Positions 24,291 through 37,400 of a stretch of DNA of 64,000 nucleotides are shown here, piece by piece. How positions within the stretch are numbered: position 1 is the stretch's first letter; every line of letters begins with the position of its first letter. The notes under the pieces are model-generated. The model was not told the DNA's origin and did not search any database. It was given only the letters and a program-made list of their open reading frames with translations. A program made the translations under genes and the position numbers. The DNA is from Prinia subflava (Eukaryota; Chordata; Aves; Passeriformes; Cisticolidae): contig NC_086257.1 of the NCBI RefSeq assembly GCF_021018805.1, forward strand, positions 16,426,693 to 16,490,692. The letters are read 5' to 3'.

Positions 24291-26204
24291 AAGCTGGGCA
24301 TTCAGTGCCAGGGGAAAGAGAGCAGCACCCGCATCCCTGGGGATGCCGGGAGGGCGGGAGAGCTGCACTGCCCGGTGACTTTTGCCGATGCCGTGTTTGC
24401 TCCGAGGGAGAGCTCCTGCGGTCCGGGGGCATTCGCTGGCATCGCTCTCGCCGGAGCTGGCAGGGACGCTGTGCCATGCTGGGAGAGCACCCGCATTGCG
24501 AGAGTCACAGCTGGCACGGGCACGGCGCGGCTCTGAAGGGGCATTTCACTGCTCAGATGGTCGCTGCGCATGAAAAGGGCATTGTAGGGGAGTGTGTGTG
24601 CCTGGGGAGCAGCTGGCGTTGGCAAAGCATCGCCACGTCTTAAAGGGACACAGAGACCACCGCCTGCTTCCCCAAAGGGCGTTTTGGAGCTGGGCTGGAG
24701 TGTGGGGGAAAGGGCAGGAGATTGCTGTGGGGGCTGTGGGTGTCACTTTGGGGCTGTGAGCACAAAGGGGACAGACATACAAGTCCTGGCTGCGATTTGG
24801 GGCAGCTGGGTCCCTGCTCTGAGCACCCAGTGTGTGGTATGAACAGGGGAGTTGCTGCCCTGTGCCACTTCCCACCAGGTGCCATAGGGTGCTGCACCCT
24901 TGGAATGGTGACCCCAGATCTGCACAGACAGTGAGGACTTACTAAAAACCCCTTTGCTCCTCTTCTTCTAAGCCAGTCACAGGGAGCCCCTGGCCATGGC
25001 CCCTTGCAGAATCAGGGCATCTGCCCCCACAGCTGCCCCCATCCCTGTTGTGCCCACACTGTGAACACCTCTCCCATGCCCTGCCCAGGGGTGCAGCATT
25101 CCCCCATACCTGTCTGCCTAGGCCTGGTTCACACCAAAGGATCACAGAAGTTTCGTCCTGGAACTGGTTTTTGAACGGGCTCAGCTCATCCAGCGTGAAG
25201 AGCAGGACGGGCAACGCTTTATTTCAGGCGGCAGCATAAATCAGCCCGTGGCTGGTGTCGGGCTCTGCCAGACGTTCCCCTGGGGAAGCGGAGGCAGCCG
25301 CAGGGGATGTTTCTTCAAGCCCGGGTTTGGAGCTTGGGGCCTGAGTACAAATCCACGGCCACGTTCAGGTTCAAAAAAGGGACCAGGGACACACAAGGGA
25401 CATGCAGGACCCTCCGGCAGCAGAGGAGAGCAGCCAGCTGGATGCTGTGATGTTTCAGCTCACCACTGCCAGCTTTGCTGGAGCCAGTTTGCCAAAACAG
25501 GGTGCATAAAGCGGCTCGGGAATGCTTGAAAGGAGGCATTTCTGGTCTGAGAAAAGACCAGAAAGAGACAGGGACTGCAGGAGAGTCGAGAGGCAGCGGG
25601 GTGCAGGGGAAGGAGCCACACAGACAGAAAGCACTTGGAAAAGTCCTCGGCAGCCAAACCTACGAGCCCAGACACGCCGCAAAGCACTCTCACTTGGGAG
25701 CCGCTGCTTGAAAAGAGCCTTTGAGGAAAAGCTGGGGAGCACGAACACGTTTCTCCTCCTTCCCCTGGAGGGAAAGCTCCTGCTCCACACCAGGCTGCTG
25801 CACCCTACATGGAGGAGGGACCGGGGGGCTTGTCACAGCATCCGCGGTTGGGAATGGGGTGCTGGGGGTAAGCATGAGAAGTGGGATCCAGACTTTCCAA
25901 GTGGAGGGAAGGAGGGATTCTGCCTTGCTGCCCACTCTGCTGGCGAAACGGGGCTGCCGAGAGCCGGGCCAGAGGTTCCGGGGTGTCCGCCTGGCCCCCT
26001 CCCCGCCCGCCGCTGCCGGCAGTGCCGCTCTCCCGCGGCAGAGGGCGCCCCGCTCCGCGCTTGCGAGTGGCGGCGTGGGGCGGGGGGGACAGGGGACAGG
26101 GGACACGGGACACGGGATACGGGACAGGGGGCAGAGGAGCCGGTTCCCAAAGCCTAGAGCAAACCTCACTGCCTCCCGAAACCGGAGCCCTGCCACTGCC
26201 CCGC

Positions 26205-26400
26205 GGAGGGTGAGGTGGTGTGCGTCCCTGCATCTCTGCATCTCTGCATCTCTGCATCTCTGCATCCCTGCATCTCTGCATCCCTGCATCCCTGCCCCGT
26301 AAAGGGTGAGGTGGCTGGCAGCTTGCATCCTTGCTCTCCTGCATCCCTGCCCCATGAAGGACAAGGTAGTTTGCAGCTTGTATCCCTGCCCTTGGCAGAT
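26205..26400 (+). repeat. Nested tandem repeat: 8-bp array inside a longer diverged unit
   Basis: An 8-bp unit (catctctg, with catccctg variants) repeats about eight times at 26231-26295. It sits in a longer unit of about 40 bp with diverged copies starting near 26,291 (cctgccccgtaaagg) and 26,347 (cctgccccatgaagg), each running to a CAGCTTG(C/T)ATCC end. A GGGACACGGGACAGG-type repeat lies just upstream at 26,080-26,130. Confidence 0.8.
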
Positions 26401-26947
26401 CCTGCCCCTGCCACTCCAGCCTTCGTATTTCCTAAGGATCTTCAAGAGCTGGATGAGGCTCAGAGTGGCACTTCAAGGATATTCTGTGAAGGGAACAGCT
26501 GTGATGTCCACACGGATGAAGAGACACCAAGGGGAGATGGTAGAAGGTCAAACTACTATCCCAGGTGTCAGGGAAAGGTGAGGAGGGGTGACAGTTCCTG
26601 CTGCCATCATAGAAAAGCAATTGGGGCAGCAAATGAAGACTGAAGGTGGAGAAGCAAAATGGGTGGTGTAGGTCACTCAAGGACTCCCTGCAGGACTCCC
26701 CACTGCAGAAAGAAAAATCCATGGAAGTCTGTTAGATGCAAAAGCTCAGACATCCCTGTGCTGACAGTGGTCAGAGATGAGAGGACCATGGGCCATCCCG
26801 TGGTTCCTGCCCCTGCACTGCTCCCTGCATATCTGAGAGACATCCAGGCTGGCAACCAGGGAGTAGTGGTGGAGACTGACCTCTGGGCTGTCCTGGTTCC
26901 CTTCTTGCTCAGTCTGGAGCAAGAAAAAATAAAAGCTAATACGATTT

Positions 26948-27034
26948 TTGGTTTGTTTTGGTTTGTTTTGATTTGTTTTTGTTTTGTGGGGCTTTTTTTG
27001 GGGGGGCTTTGTTTTTGTGTTTTGTTTTGTTCCT
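26948..27034 (+). repeat. GTTTT/T-rich low-complexity tract
   Basis: The tract repeats TTTGTTTTGG and TTTGTTTTTG with G7 and T8 runs. It may be simple repeat, or an antisense tail of an eroded retroelement; no body is recognisable. Confidence 0.8.
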
Positions 27035-28789
27035 AAAAGAGAGCAGTTCCTCCTACCCAGGAATACCTGTCCCATCTGGCTTCTGAGTTGCTCATTTTCA
27101 TTGCATGAGCAAAGGACCAAGAAATAGACCATAAAAATAACTGCCTACAGCTGAACCTCTCTGGGAAGCTGGGATACACAAAGGAGGTGGATTTAGGGGA
27201 GGCCAGTGACATAGGATCTAGGCTATAAACCACCTCCTTCTGCTGCAGGGACAGAGGCTGTGTTCGTGCAGAGCAATGATCGGTGCTGTAATTCAGATGC
27301 TCCTGCAATTGTAGAGTGTGTCAGCACTGGGAAGTCCCCGAAGCTCATCGTCAGATTAAGAATTAGCTGCAGATTGTAGTGAGATGGATTGGTGTCTTGG
27401 CATGGTACCTCCAGCAGTCCCTCAGAGCCGCTCCTGGTGTGTCTGATGCCATCGGTCCCTATGGGAAGGAAATGCTGGGGAAGGAACAAAAACAAGTGGA
27501 TGAGGAGCTGGCACAGTGCCCTCAGACTCTGTCCTGATCCTGATGGTCTGAGCCCTGAGCTGATTACCAACAGCTTGATCTCTTCTCTAATGCCACAGCC
27601 TGGTGCCCCTGCAGGGCTGCCCGGGGGGAGTTGGTACACCTGGCTACCAGCTTTTATGGATGCAGTTGTTTCCAGCCTGGCTGTGCTGGCTCTGCATTGT
27701 GTTTCTCACCTTCCTCAGCAATGAAGTGCATGGGCAGGGAGAGAGAAAGCATCGTGTTAAGCCACCCTCACCTGAGTGCCCAGGCAGCCTGGCAAACCTT
27801 TGGCTGGCAGCCTGAAGGCCAGGAGTTACCAGGAGTGAGAAAGGTCTCCTGGGGACAGCTCTGGGGTGACAGAGGACACCATGGGAAAGCCACTTTGCAG
27901 AAGGCGGCACTTGGGAGGACAAGGACTGGGTTCACAGCGAGGGAGCTGCACACTTGAATACAAAGTGTGTGTCCCCCAAACAAGAGCCCTCTGACCTCTG
28001 TGATTCTCTTCATTCTCCTGTCCCCCTCCAAGGGCTGGGACACAGAAAATATTTGTTGTGTTGTCCTTACACTATTGCTGGCAGAAAATTTTTCCGTACA
28101 GGAAACTTTGCAAAAATCCATGGGGACACACTGGAGGGCTGTTAGACCCCAAAGCAGAAGGATCCTGTACAAGAACAAGCAGACTGTCCCACATTTGGGC
28201 TCTGGAGCCCCAAACTGCCATCTCTGTTTGCAGTAGAAAACCCTCAGCCCTGGACTGCCAGCCTTTCCTGACAAGCTGAGGCACACCAAGCCTAGGCAGG
28301 CTGGAATCTAAATCACGACAGCTTCCCAACTGCCTGCACACAAGGGAAGAGTGCAAGAGGCTGCTTCCCTTGTGTCTGTGCTCCCCTGGTCTCCCTGAGC
28401 TGCCAGGAGATGCTCTGGGCTTTTCCTCTCCCTTGTCTTTATCACCCCAGCTGCCTGCCTGTTGCTCCAGGTGAGAGCCCATCATCTTGGCCTCTTGGCT
28501 GCAGGGCTATGAGGTTCCCACACATCCTTTGCCAGCTGAGTGATTTCTCCTGGAAATTACACCTTTTTCTTGTCCCTTTTCTTGCCCCATAGTCCAGCCA
28601 GGTGGATGTCAAACACCACACACACTTCCTGCTCCCTGTGCCACAAGGTGCCCAGGGCATCTTGTCCAGCACTGAGACACCCTGGGGACCTCATGGATTT
28701 GAGACCCTTTGGGCACTCAGACAAGTGGTGCCACAGGCACTTGGAGAAGAAAGATTATACTTTATGGGAGAATTAAAATCTGGGACTGA

Positions 28790-31460
28790 GAGCTAAAACC
28801 TAAGTAGAGATACTTAAATAGCCCAGGAGCTACAGGACAAGCTGTGGTTTCCCCTGGAAGAAAGGATGTAGTTGTGAGGCCAGGCGGAATTTTGAAGTCC
28901 TCTGGTCTTTGTTGATGCTAACACACATCAGAATGCTGAACAACCTACTGGATTGTTCAGAGAAATTACACCAGGGTGAAGACCATCCTGAAGGTCTGGC
29001 ACATCCACTAGTAAAAAAAACAAAGAATGAAGGTGCCTGAAACTGTAGGTAATTATCTGACATGAAAGGAACCATACAGGACACAAAATAACGCGACTTT
29101 GGGCCTCGTTATGACAGATACAGATGAATTAATTGCTGGGCTGGAAGGCAGGGGTTGTTCTGATTGGTTGACCTGATTCTGCTTGTCCTGGACAAAAAAA
29201 AAAAAAAAGTGTTCTGGTTCATTTAAGTGTGGTGCTCCATAGGGTTAATTTTCCCAAAGATTAAAGTAGAAGAGGAATTCAGATTGGGAGGAATAATTTA
29301 GAAAAAATGTGAGAAAATAATGTGAACTCTTCAGAAAGAATTTTTCATAGGTGGCAGGTCACAGTGCAAACAGAGAGGAAATGGGTTTGGCTACAAGCCC
29401 ATTCTGATTCAGTGGCAAATCGGAAACCAAAGAGCTACAGGTGACAACTGGAAGGGAAGGAGGACTGACTAAAAAAATTCAGTATATTGATTACAAATGC
29501 TAAAATGGAAAAAAAAAAAAAAAAGTCCATACCAGGCTGGGGTGAGGACAACAGAAGAGAAGTGCAGGTAGATGGAGAAGAAAAGAAGTGACAGCTTTGA
29601 TACAGTCTAACATCATGGAGACGGTACAACTGATTGTGATATATAAAAGCTGATTTGCTCAGTAAGTAATTCCAGGAGGGGATAAACTTGTATCAGATGA
29701 GATATAATATAGACCACTGGAATCTTAGGGCTTAGAGATATTAGAGCACATTCAGGAGTAAACTCACAAGCCCAGAAGAGTCCTTGGAGTGCTGGCAGAG
29801 GTGTCCTGCCCTACTAATCCTTATTTGCAAGAAGATCAGAGAAATGCTAATGTTTTGCCAGAATTTCTAAAAAAGGCAAATGAGATCACTGGATAAATCA
29901 GAGCTGTTAACCTAGCATCATGCAAAAGAGTGGAAGAGGATCTGAGCATTAACCAAGCTAACACAAAGCTAACAGAATATAAATAATGAATTGCCCAGTT
30001 TTGGTGGCAACAATGTTTGGGTTTGGTGGGTGAAGGTCGCTGCTTGACCACAACATTGCTCTTCTGAACATTTTGACTGAGAACTCTGACATACAATAGC
30101 ATAAAGTATTTCCTACGGGAGTAAGCTACAGGTGAGCCTCAGGAATAGATGACCTCTGTTGATACACAGGAATCTTCCCCACAGAAAGGTGGATGCTCCT
30201 GAACCCTTCCCACGGCTGATAACCCTGGCGCATGGCGGAAGGACGGGTAGTGAGATAAGGACATCACAGTCCTGCTTGGTGGTTTGTTACTTGGGTGAAC
30301 TCAACCCATTCCAACAAAACATCTTAGCAAGTAAAATGCAAGGAGGAAGGAGCAAACTGTGGACTTCAGTTACCAAGTGGGAGGATGGAAATGGTCAGAG
30401 CAAAAAACTCAGCCAGAACTTTTGCTGTGATACAGGAGTGTAAGGAGTAGCACAGGTTTTGGATGTTTGAATGGAGTTAATGACATGGCTGATGCAAGTC
30501 CTGCCTATGATTTTCAGTTCAGTTAAATTTTGTTTTGTTTTGTCTTGTCTTGTTTTGTTTTTCATGGAGATGAAACATGGGAGAAGAGGCAGAAAAGAGT
30601 CACTGCAAGGAAGCCCAAGCATGGGAGAGAACGAGAGCATACATGCCTTGTCTGGTTATCTAAATGAAACAGAGATTAGGACGTGTATGAGTGCTTTCCT
30701 AAGGCCACGGGAAAGTTAATTTCAGTTGTTGTAGACAAAACCGAACATTTACAGAGGAGAAACCAACAAGACAAACTCCTCAGCCTGCTGCCGACATGAG
30801 GGGTGCATTCTAACCAAGTTAAACCTCCAGCCTTTTCTCATCACGTTCCCAGTCTCTCTGGCTTGGCAGAGGAAAGATCCATCACAGGTGTCGGAGACCT
30901 CACCCTGGGAAACAAAACCCTCAGACACGCCCTTTGATCCCCTACAGCAATCCAAACGTACATATTCATCTCAACATACTCCAAGCAGGTATCCCACAGC
31001 ACATACCTAGGATACTTAGCTCTGCTGGCTAACTTCTCACTCCTATCAGTTCCGCATTAGTCGAAGCATTAGGGCCACTTTGCGTATCGTTATCGGTGCT
31101 TGATCTCACAAGTGTCTTAAAAGAAGGTGGTGCTCATACAGCCTGACTTTGTTAACATCCTATGAGAATAGGCAATGCTAAAATATCCTTATTGCTCCTT
31201 CTACACACATTTTAATCTAGCACCTTTGCACACCGAGAGATTTATCATTTTATTGCTCCATTAGCAAAATTGTCACCATCTCTTCATCTGAGGTCCTATG
31301 ACCCTTTTCTTTGTGCTGACAAAACCCTTAACTAGGAGTTGAAGTTTTTTAGATTAAAACTCTCTCAGGAGCTTAATTACCTCCATTTCAATGCTAAATG
31401 CTTTCATATAGGCAACAAACCAAAGGCCAAATTCCAAAGCCAGGGTAAACCCACATGAGA
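28790..31460. other. AT-richer block with old LINE sequence, no gene
   Basis: Base composition drops clearly in GC compared with both flanks. There are A16 at about 29,192, A20 at about 29,505 and a GTTTT/GTCTT tract at 30,528-30,563. A CR1-type fragment lies inside. The piece 31,170-31,330 (TTTAATCTAGCACC, GAGATTTATCATTTTATTGCTCCATTAGC) looks like possible conserved non-coding sequence. Confidence 0.45.
29830..29935 (+). mobile_element. CR1-type LINE remnant (reverse-transcriptase fragment)
   Basis: At 29846-29920 the plus strand translates in one frame to a 25-codon segment starting Ala-Asn-Val-x-Pro-x-Phe, then Lys-Lys, Gly, Arg-x-Val-x-Leu-x-Ser. This matches the N-terminal reverse-transcriptase motif (A-N-V-x-P-x-F-K-K-G...N-Y-R-P-V-x-L-T-S) of CR1/L2-type LINEs at the expected spacing, with no gap and one stop. 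It is an inactive, old copy. The surrounding 29.1-30.1 kb may belong to the same insertion but cannot be aligned by eye. Confidence 0.6.
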
Positions 31461-34400
31461 AATGATCAGGCTTCCTCCACAAGAAGCATGATTTATCACC
31501 AGAACCAACCAGCTAATGAGAGACTCTATGGGTTTATCTTCAGATCAAGACTTGGTTCCCCCCCAGAAGAGTTGTTTGCTTTGGCATCCATTGAAGCAGT
31601 AAGTGGGCAAAATACAGTGGCCTGCAGTGTAAAGGAAGCCAGATGGTAGGGGTGGCCATTTTTTCTGGTCTGATCCTCCCAAAGACACTGCACCTCCACA
31701 TGCTTCACCAAGACCCTGAGGTGATCAAATTGGCTCCCTGATATCAAGGTTGGGGAGACAGCTCATCCTACCCTCCTCTTTGCCTTCAAGGGATCCCTTG
31801 ATATGTAGCATAAAGCAGTGAAGGGCAGAGAGCCAAAATGTGGCTAACCCCAGCCTAGAGTCACCAAAGGCCTGATACATAAATCTTTGACACGTGTCTG
31901 GAACTGTCAACAACCCAAAAGACCAAACAGAGCCTTCCTTGGAAGTCACAACTTGGAGAACTTGTTCCCAGTCAAAATCCTCAACCCCAGCCCAAGGCTG
32001 ATCAGGGAAGTCCCATTAGATTGGTGCTGTTCTGGTGCCTTATGGCAGCTATGCCACTGTCCTCTCAGGTGTGACCCAAGAGGTTGTCTTGAAATATCTC
32101 ATTAACTGAGAGGTACCTCTCAACATCCTTTTCCTCGTTACTTGGTGGAATGTCACTAACCCGATGAGATGGGTAAAAGGTGGGAGAATGAACTGTGCAC
32201 TGAAGGTGGTTCTCCCTCCTGCTTGATGATAGCAGGCATCCCAGTAATGGATGGGTGTCTTAGGGGTAGTAAAATCCCATCTTCTGTTGTCATCTTGATG
32301 CATACCTCATAAAGCTTTGCTCCAGCTGTCAGACTTCATCTTGCCCTTGTGGATGTGGCCACATCTCTGGCATCTCCTCCATTTCCCACCGCCATTTCTG
32401 ACTGCCTCAGCAGCACAGGACCCCAGGCATGAGGACTCTTGCTCTGAGGAGACAGCACAGAGCACACAGCTTTGCCATATTTATCTCCAGTGACCCATGC
32501 CAAGTATGTCCTATGCTTTCCATACAGCATCTCTGGGTTGGAGGCCACAGGGGCTGATAAGGGTGAATGCTTTGCCTTCTAGGCTGTTCTGGAAATGATT
32601 CTTGAACCTTTGAAATGGATGCAAGCCCTTGACTTCCAGCAGGATGGACTTCTGATATATTTACAGAGATGAGTTCAAGCTCTCCTTGTTTTTGGGTGCC
32701 CCATGGTGTGAGGCTGTGGGAGAGCCTGAAAGCCAAAGTTAGGACCATTATTTGTTCCTTTGACTCAAAACACTGAGGGCAATCATAATGCCTCTTCTGG
32801 GAACCTCTTCAGGAGACAGCCCAAATGGTGCAACCAACTTCCTCAGGAGGGACAGGCTGCTCTCAAAGTCCCTGAAACTCTCTCTCTTTTTGGGGTCATT
32901 AATTTCCTGCAGCACATGCACAGAGAAGGGAGCATTGCTGGGAAACTTGGGCAGATGTGGACTATCCAAACATGACTCCATGGACTTGCAGCTCCTGGGG
33001 AACATGTGGGATTGAAACCAAAGCCGTAGCACTCTGGGGAAGATCTCCCAGATCCCACTGGGCTGCCAGGCAGGGGAGCCTGGATGGGAGCAGGAGTGCA
33101 AGGTGGGGGTGGGTCAGCCTGCAGTGCTTGGTAGCAGAGCTGCCCCATGCGCTTGGAGCTGCAGTCCCACAGGCTTAATGAGCACCAAATGTGCATAAAC
33201 AGAGGGAAGGCCCGTGTCAGGCAAAAGCGGCAACTACCACTGCGGAAACAGTCAGAAAAGCTTTTCCCCTTAAAGTTTACTACTTTTACTACTAGCCTGG
33301 CCTGGAAGCCTTTATTGCTGCCGGCAGAGCTGGGACTTTGCTCTCGAGCCAGCCAATGAGAAGCATTAGAAAACCAGCATCCATGTCTGTAAGCCCGGTG
33401 CACCTTTGTGTGCATTCCTCGGTGTGTGGGTGCCTGCCTGTGTGCGCATGCCGAGGGCTCTGAGCGTGGGCTGGGGTGGGGCGGGCGCTCACCTCGCCCT
33501 CCTGGGTGCTGCTGCCAGGCAGGGGGCAGCCAGAGGCTCCAAGCACCCTCCCGCTGCTGGAGGCTCGGGGGGGAAGTTCAGCAGTTCTGCAAACAGAGGC
33601 CTCTCTCAGAAATACCGACAGCCACTTGAGGGGTAGGTTTGCAGAGGAGCTCAGGGCCCCTTTGCAGAGCTGCAAGGAAGCAGTAGCTTCTACAGGGAGC
33701 CTGTCACCTCGAGGCCTCCTCCAGGCTCTTTGGAGGGTCTGCCCCCACTGTGCCACACACCTGCCTGTGCAGCTCAGAAACACTGCTGGAGCTTCTTGGA
33801 GAGCCCTGGTGAACATGGATGTGGATCCTGCAGGTGCACAGCGGGGCAGGGTTGGGGCTTCAGCTACCACTGGCAAGGCCCCAGCAGAAACCATGCTCTT
33901 GGTTTCCACTGAGCCCCAGCCAGGATCAGGGGCTTCCAACAACAGGGAGCTGTGAAAGGTACTGAGGCTGTCTGGAAGGGAAATGATCTTTGCTGATGCG
34001 AGTAGCAAAGCCCTCCAGCTCCAGAGGATCTGCCAGGAGCCATGGAAGCCAGAGTACTGTGACTGTCCTCCTCCATATTCTGGCTACCAGTCCCCTGCCA
34101 GCAGCAGGGCAGGTGTCTGGTGACCCTGGCTGAAGGGTCACTCCTGCAGCTTGAGACCTCAGTTAATCCATGTGTCTCATGCTCTTGGTGGGAGACCTGT
34201 GGTCTCCACCATCTGATGGGCACTTCTGCATTGTCTGACTTCTGTCCTTGGGGTGCTTCTCCCAGGACTGACATCAACCCACTTGTGCCCATGGCAGGTG
34301 GAGGCACTCAACCACATTTCATCTGCTAGTCCAGGATATCAAGAGAAAGCTGAATCCTACCCTCTTCTGCTGCTCCTGGCCCTCCCATGGCCTGCAGTGT

Positions 34401-37400
34401 CTGGGTGCTGTGGCAGGCATGCCTGCCGCACCATGCGGTGTTTCTGTAGGCAAGGAGGCCTTTGAGAGGCCAGGATAATGGCTAATAGTGCTGTTTTCCT
34501 CTGCTCTGCTTTCCTTCAAGTGAATTACCAGGGTCTTGCTGGGAATTATCCTGCCATTACCCAGTGCTCTGGGGAGCTGCCAGTGATTTACTTAACAGCA
34601 AACAACACAAAGAGCCGGACACGGCGGGAGCTACACAACCGAACAAGCTGGGGAACGTGCAAGTGGAAGAAAAATGCTGTAGCAGCAGCCAGAGTGCAGG
34701 GATCCGGCCAGGGCTGCCAGACACAGATGGCCACAAGGATATCCCCAGGATCTGCCCTCAGTTTGCACATGGATCTGTTCCCGGCAAGGGTAAATTGGGT
34801 CCATGGAAATGTCAAAGGGTGGAGACCCCACGGTTCTGTGCCCAGCTGGCCAGGGGGAAGCCCAGGGCTGTGGCACAGAGGAAAATCCAGATCTCCCTGC
34901 TCCTGGAGAGGTATTGGACTCAAGGATGGTGGGAAGGCTGTGAGTGGGTTGGCAGCAGAGACAGGACTGACCCCCTGCTCTACACCAAGACCCACCAGTG
35001 TCTGCATAAGGGGTGCAGCAGAGACAAAGAGTCCTTTGTATCTTCCAGATTTTGTCCTTGTCACCCTTTGTTATCCCATGGGTGAGCAGGGCCCTCAGAC
35101 ACCCATGGCCCGCTTCACCCCAGCCACATTGCTGCCTGTGACAGCCTCAGCTCCAGCAGATCACCACAATGCCAGGCTGCCCCAGGCTGCTCCTGCCCTC
35201 CTCTGGGAACTGCCCTCTGCACACAAAAGGGTGCGGACATCCTCACAGACACGTGCCTCCCATATGTGTCCCCAGCATTTGTGCTGCACCCTCCCCACAG
35301 GCTCTCATGCTTGCCATGTGTTCCCTCTCCTCGCACAGGCTGCCCCTGCACAGCCTCCATGTGGCCCCCCAAGCCCCCCAAGCCCCCACACGAAACCCCT
35401 GTCCTCCCGCCCCGTCCACAGCTCGGCACACACACACTCTCCTCTTGACACTTCACAGGCGCCGGGCGAAGGAGGGGCGAAGGAGGGGCTCCTCGAGTGC
35501 TAGAAAGTTGTTCCTGCTCTGCGCTGGGAGAAACCACATTACTCACGAGTCCCTTTTTAGCGCGGCTATGTGTTTCCCCCTTCCCTCTCCAGTCCATTAG
35601 CTACTATGGAAACAACATGTCATTGCCCGGAGGTGGAGTTCAGCCACAGCCAAAACAGCCGCGGATAGATTCCAGCACCCAAATTCACATCCTGGGGCAA
35701 AGCCCGTGCAGTTCAGCCGGGGAATGGGAGCAGAGTCCCAGCTGTGCTGAAGGAGCAGATCTCAGTGAGGGCATGCTTGCTGCAGGATGTATGGGGTGCA
35801 GAAAGCACTGGTGGGGCACCATTGTCCCAGCCAGAGTGGACATGGCATCGCTGGGGAAGGCCGGGGTGACTTACACTTCCAAAGCCTGACCAAGGGCATG
35901 TGAGTGAAGATAAAGAGCAGATCCACAGGGCCTTGGCTGCCTCATGTCTGCTGCATCTTGCTGCACCCGCTGCCCAGCCTGTGACAGCTCTCAGCTGTGG
36001 ATTTTGGGTGTCCAGCCTGAGTGCTTCATGCATCTCACCCAGGCCCTCACTGTGGGGCAGAAGAAGCTGGGGTCCCCATTGTACCAGGGTGGCCAAAGTG
36101 CTTGAGCTGAGCTGCTGCAGGTGAGTAATGGAGAGAGAGCACTGTGGGATGTCCTCCTCAAACTCTGTCCCCATACCCTGAGTCACCTGGATATGGGGAG
36201 GGACTATCAGTGTCTCAAAGCCCACCTGGCTCTGTGTGGAGAGATCCACACAAGGTGGAGCAGAAGCTGTAGGGACCCACAATTTAATGGTGGCTGTTCC
36301 TTATCATATTCTCTAGGGACCCTGGAGAGGAGAAGGGAAAGGAGGGATGGGGGCATGTCCTGCCTGGAGGCTTTGATAACAAGGGTGAGTCCTGGCTCTA
36401 GTCTTCCCTGGCAGATGGGAAATACTTGAGATAGGAAGCAAAGCCCTTAGAAGAAAGAACTTTCCTCAGAGGCAGCCAGCAGTCCATGATGGAGCTGTGA
36501 CATCCAAGACTGGTGCTGGCCAGTTGTCTGCTGCTGTCTGTGGGCACCCTCCCAGCCTGGACTGCCCAGGAGCTGCCATGTCCCAGTCTGGTTGCTTTGC
36601 TACCCTGCAGTGCCAGTGCCTGGGGACAACAGTGCCACATAAGGTAGGCAGTAACTACCCCAGTACTTCCAACAGCTCACCCAGAGACATGCACCAGAGC
36701 CAGCTCTGGCCTAGCTTGGACACTCCCTCCCTTCCCCAGCTTCTTTAGGAGATAGAGCAGGAAAACCTGTTAGTCCCCAGGGCAGCCTTGGAGTGATCCA
36801 CTGGCTTTCGAGTTGGAGCAGTGACCTGTATAAGTGCCTGCCTGGATCAGGGCCAGTGAGAGCAAACTCTGGCCGTGAGGCTCCATCAGAGGAGGGAGGG
36901 ACCAGAGGCAAGCAGAGATGCCTTTCCAAAGCAGGCAGAGGAATTGTCTGTCAGCAAGGCTTCTCTGCAAAGAGGTGAGCACCATCTCTGAAAAACAACA
37001 GAACAAATGTTGTGAAGAAGAAAAAAATAATGCTAGTTTCTAGAGCAGGGATTTTCAACCTGTTCTGCTTTGCTGATCTCCAAAAATATCCCACCAGAGA
37101 TTCGAGTTCCTTTGTAGCAAACCCACACCACCTGGCAAGATGCTTCCTGGCCTCAGTTACTCTTCCTTAAAAGCAGCCACGGGGCCATGGGAATCCCCCA
37201 GCCACGAAAGCTGCAGCTCCCGAGAGCACTGGAAACACAAACCAGGCTTGTTTACCCTCACGGGAGCCCCATGAAATGGATTGCAGCCCCAAAACCCCAG
37301 GGCACAGTGTTGCAAGAGCAATGCTTGTCCCACACCCACTAAGGAAGAAGCAGGAGGGCATCCTGTGAAGTTGGGAAAAGCAGAGGTGCACCCCTGGGGA

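Larger units (their letters stand above)
24291..28790. other. Gene-free flank, 24.3-28.8 kb
   Basis: No supported exon. The piece at 25,130-25,260 is evenly mixed and could be regulatory. Tandem repeats lie at 26.08-26.40 kb. A GTTTT-rich tract lies at 26.95-27.03 kb. Confidence 0.35.

Noticed and set aside
25315..25340. GCFF-Gly-type peptide suggesting a natriuretic peptide (NPPC, a mammalian neighbour)
   Set aside because: The cysteine ring pattern is not present and no prepro sequence surrounds it.
34478..35503. A 341-residue plus-strand open frame
   Set aside because: Low-complexity Pro/Ser/His sequence at the C-terminus and no family resemblance; splice-like sites are absent at its ends.
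37040..37110. A phrase resembling the start of a known dispersed repeat (GATTTTCAACCTGTTCTGC-like)
   Set aside because: Too short to assign a family by eye; no target-site duplication or tail was visible.
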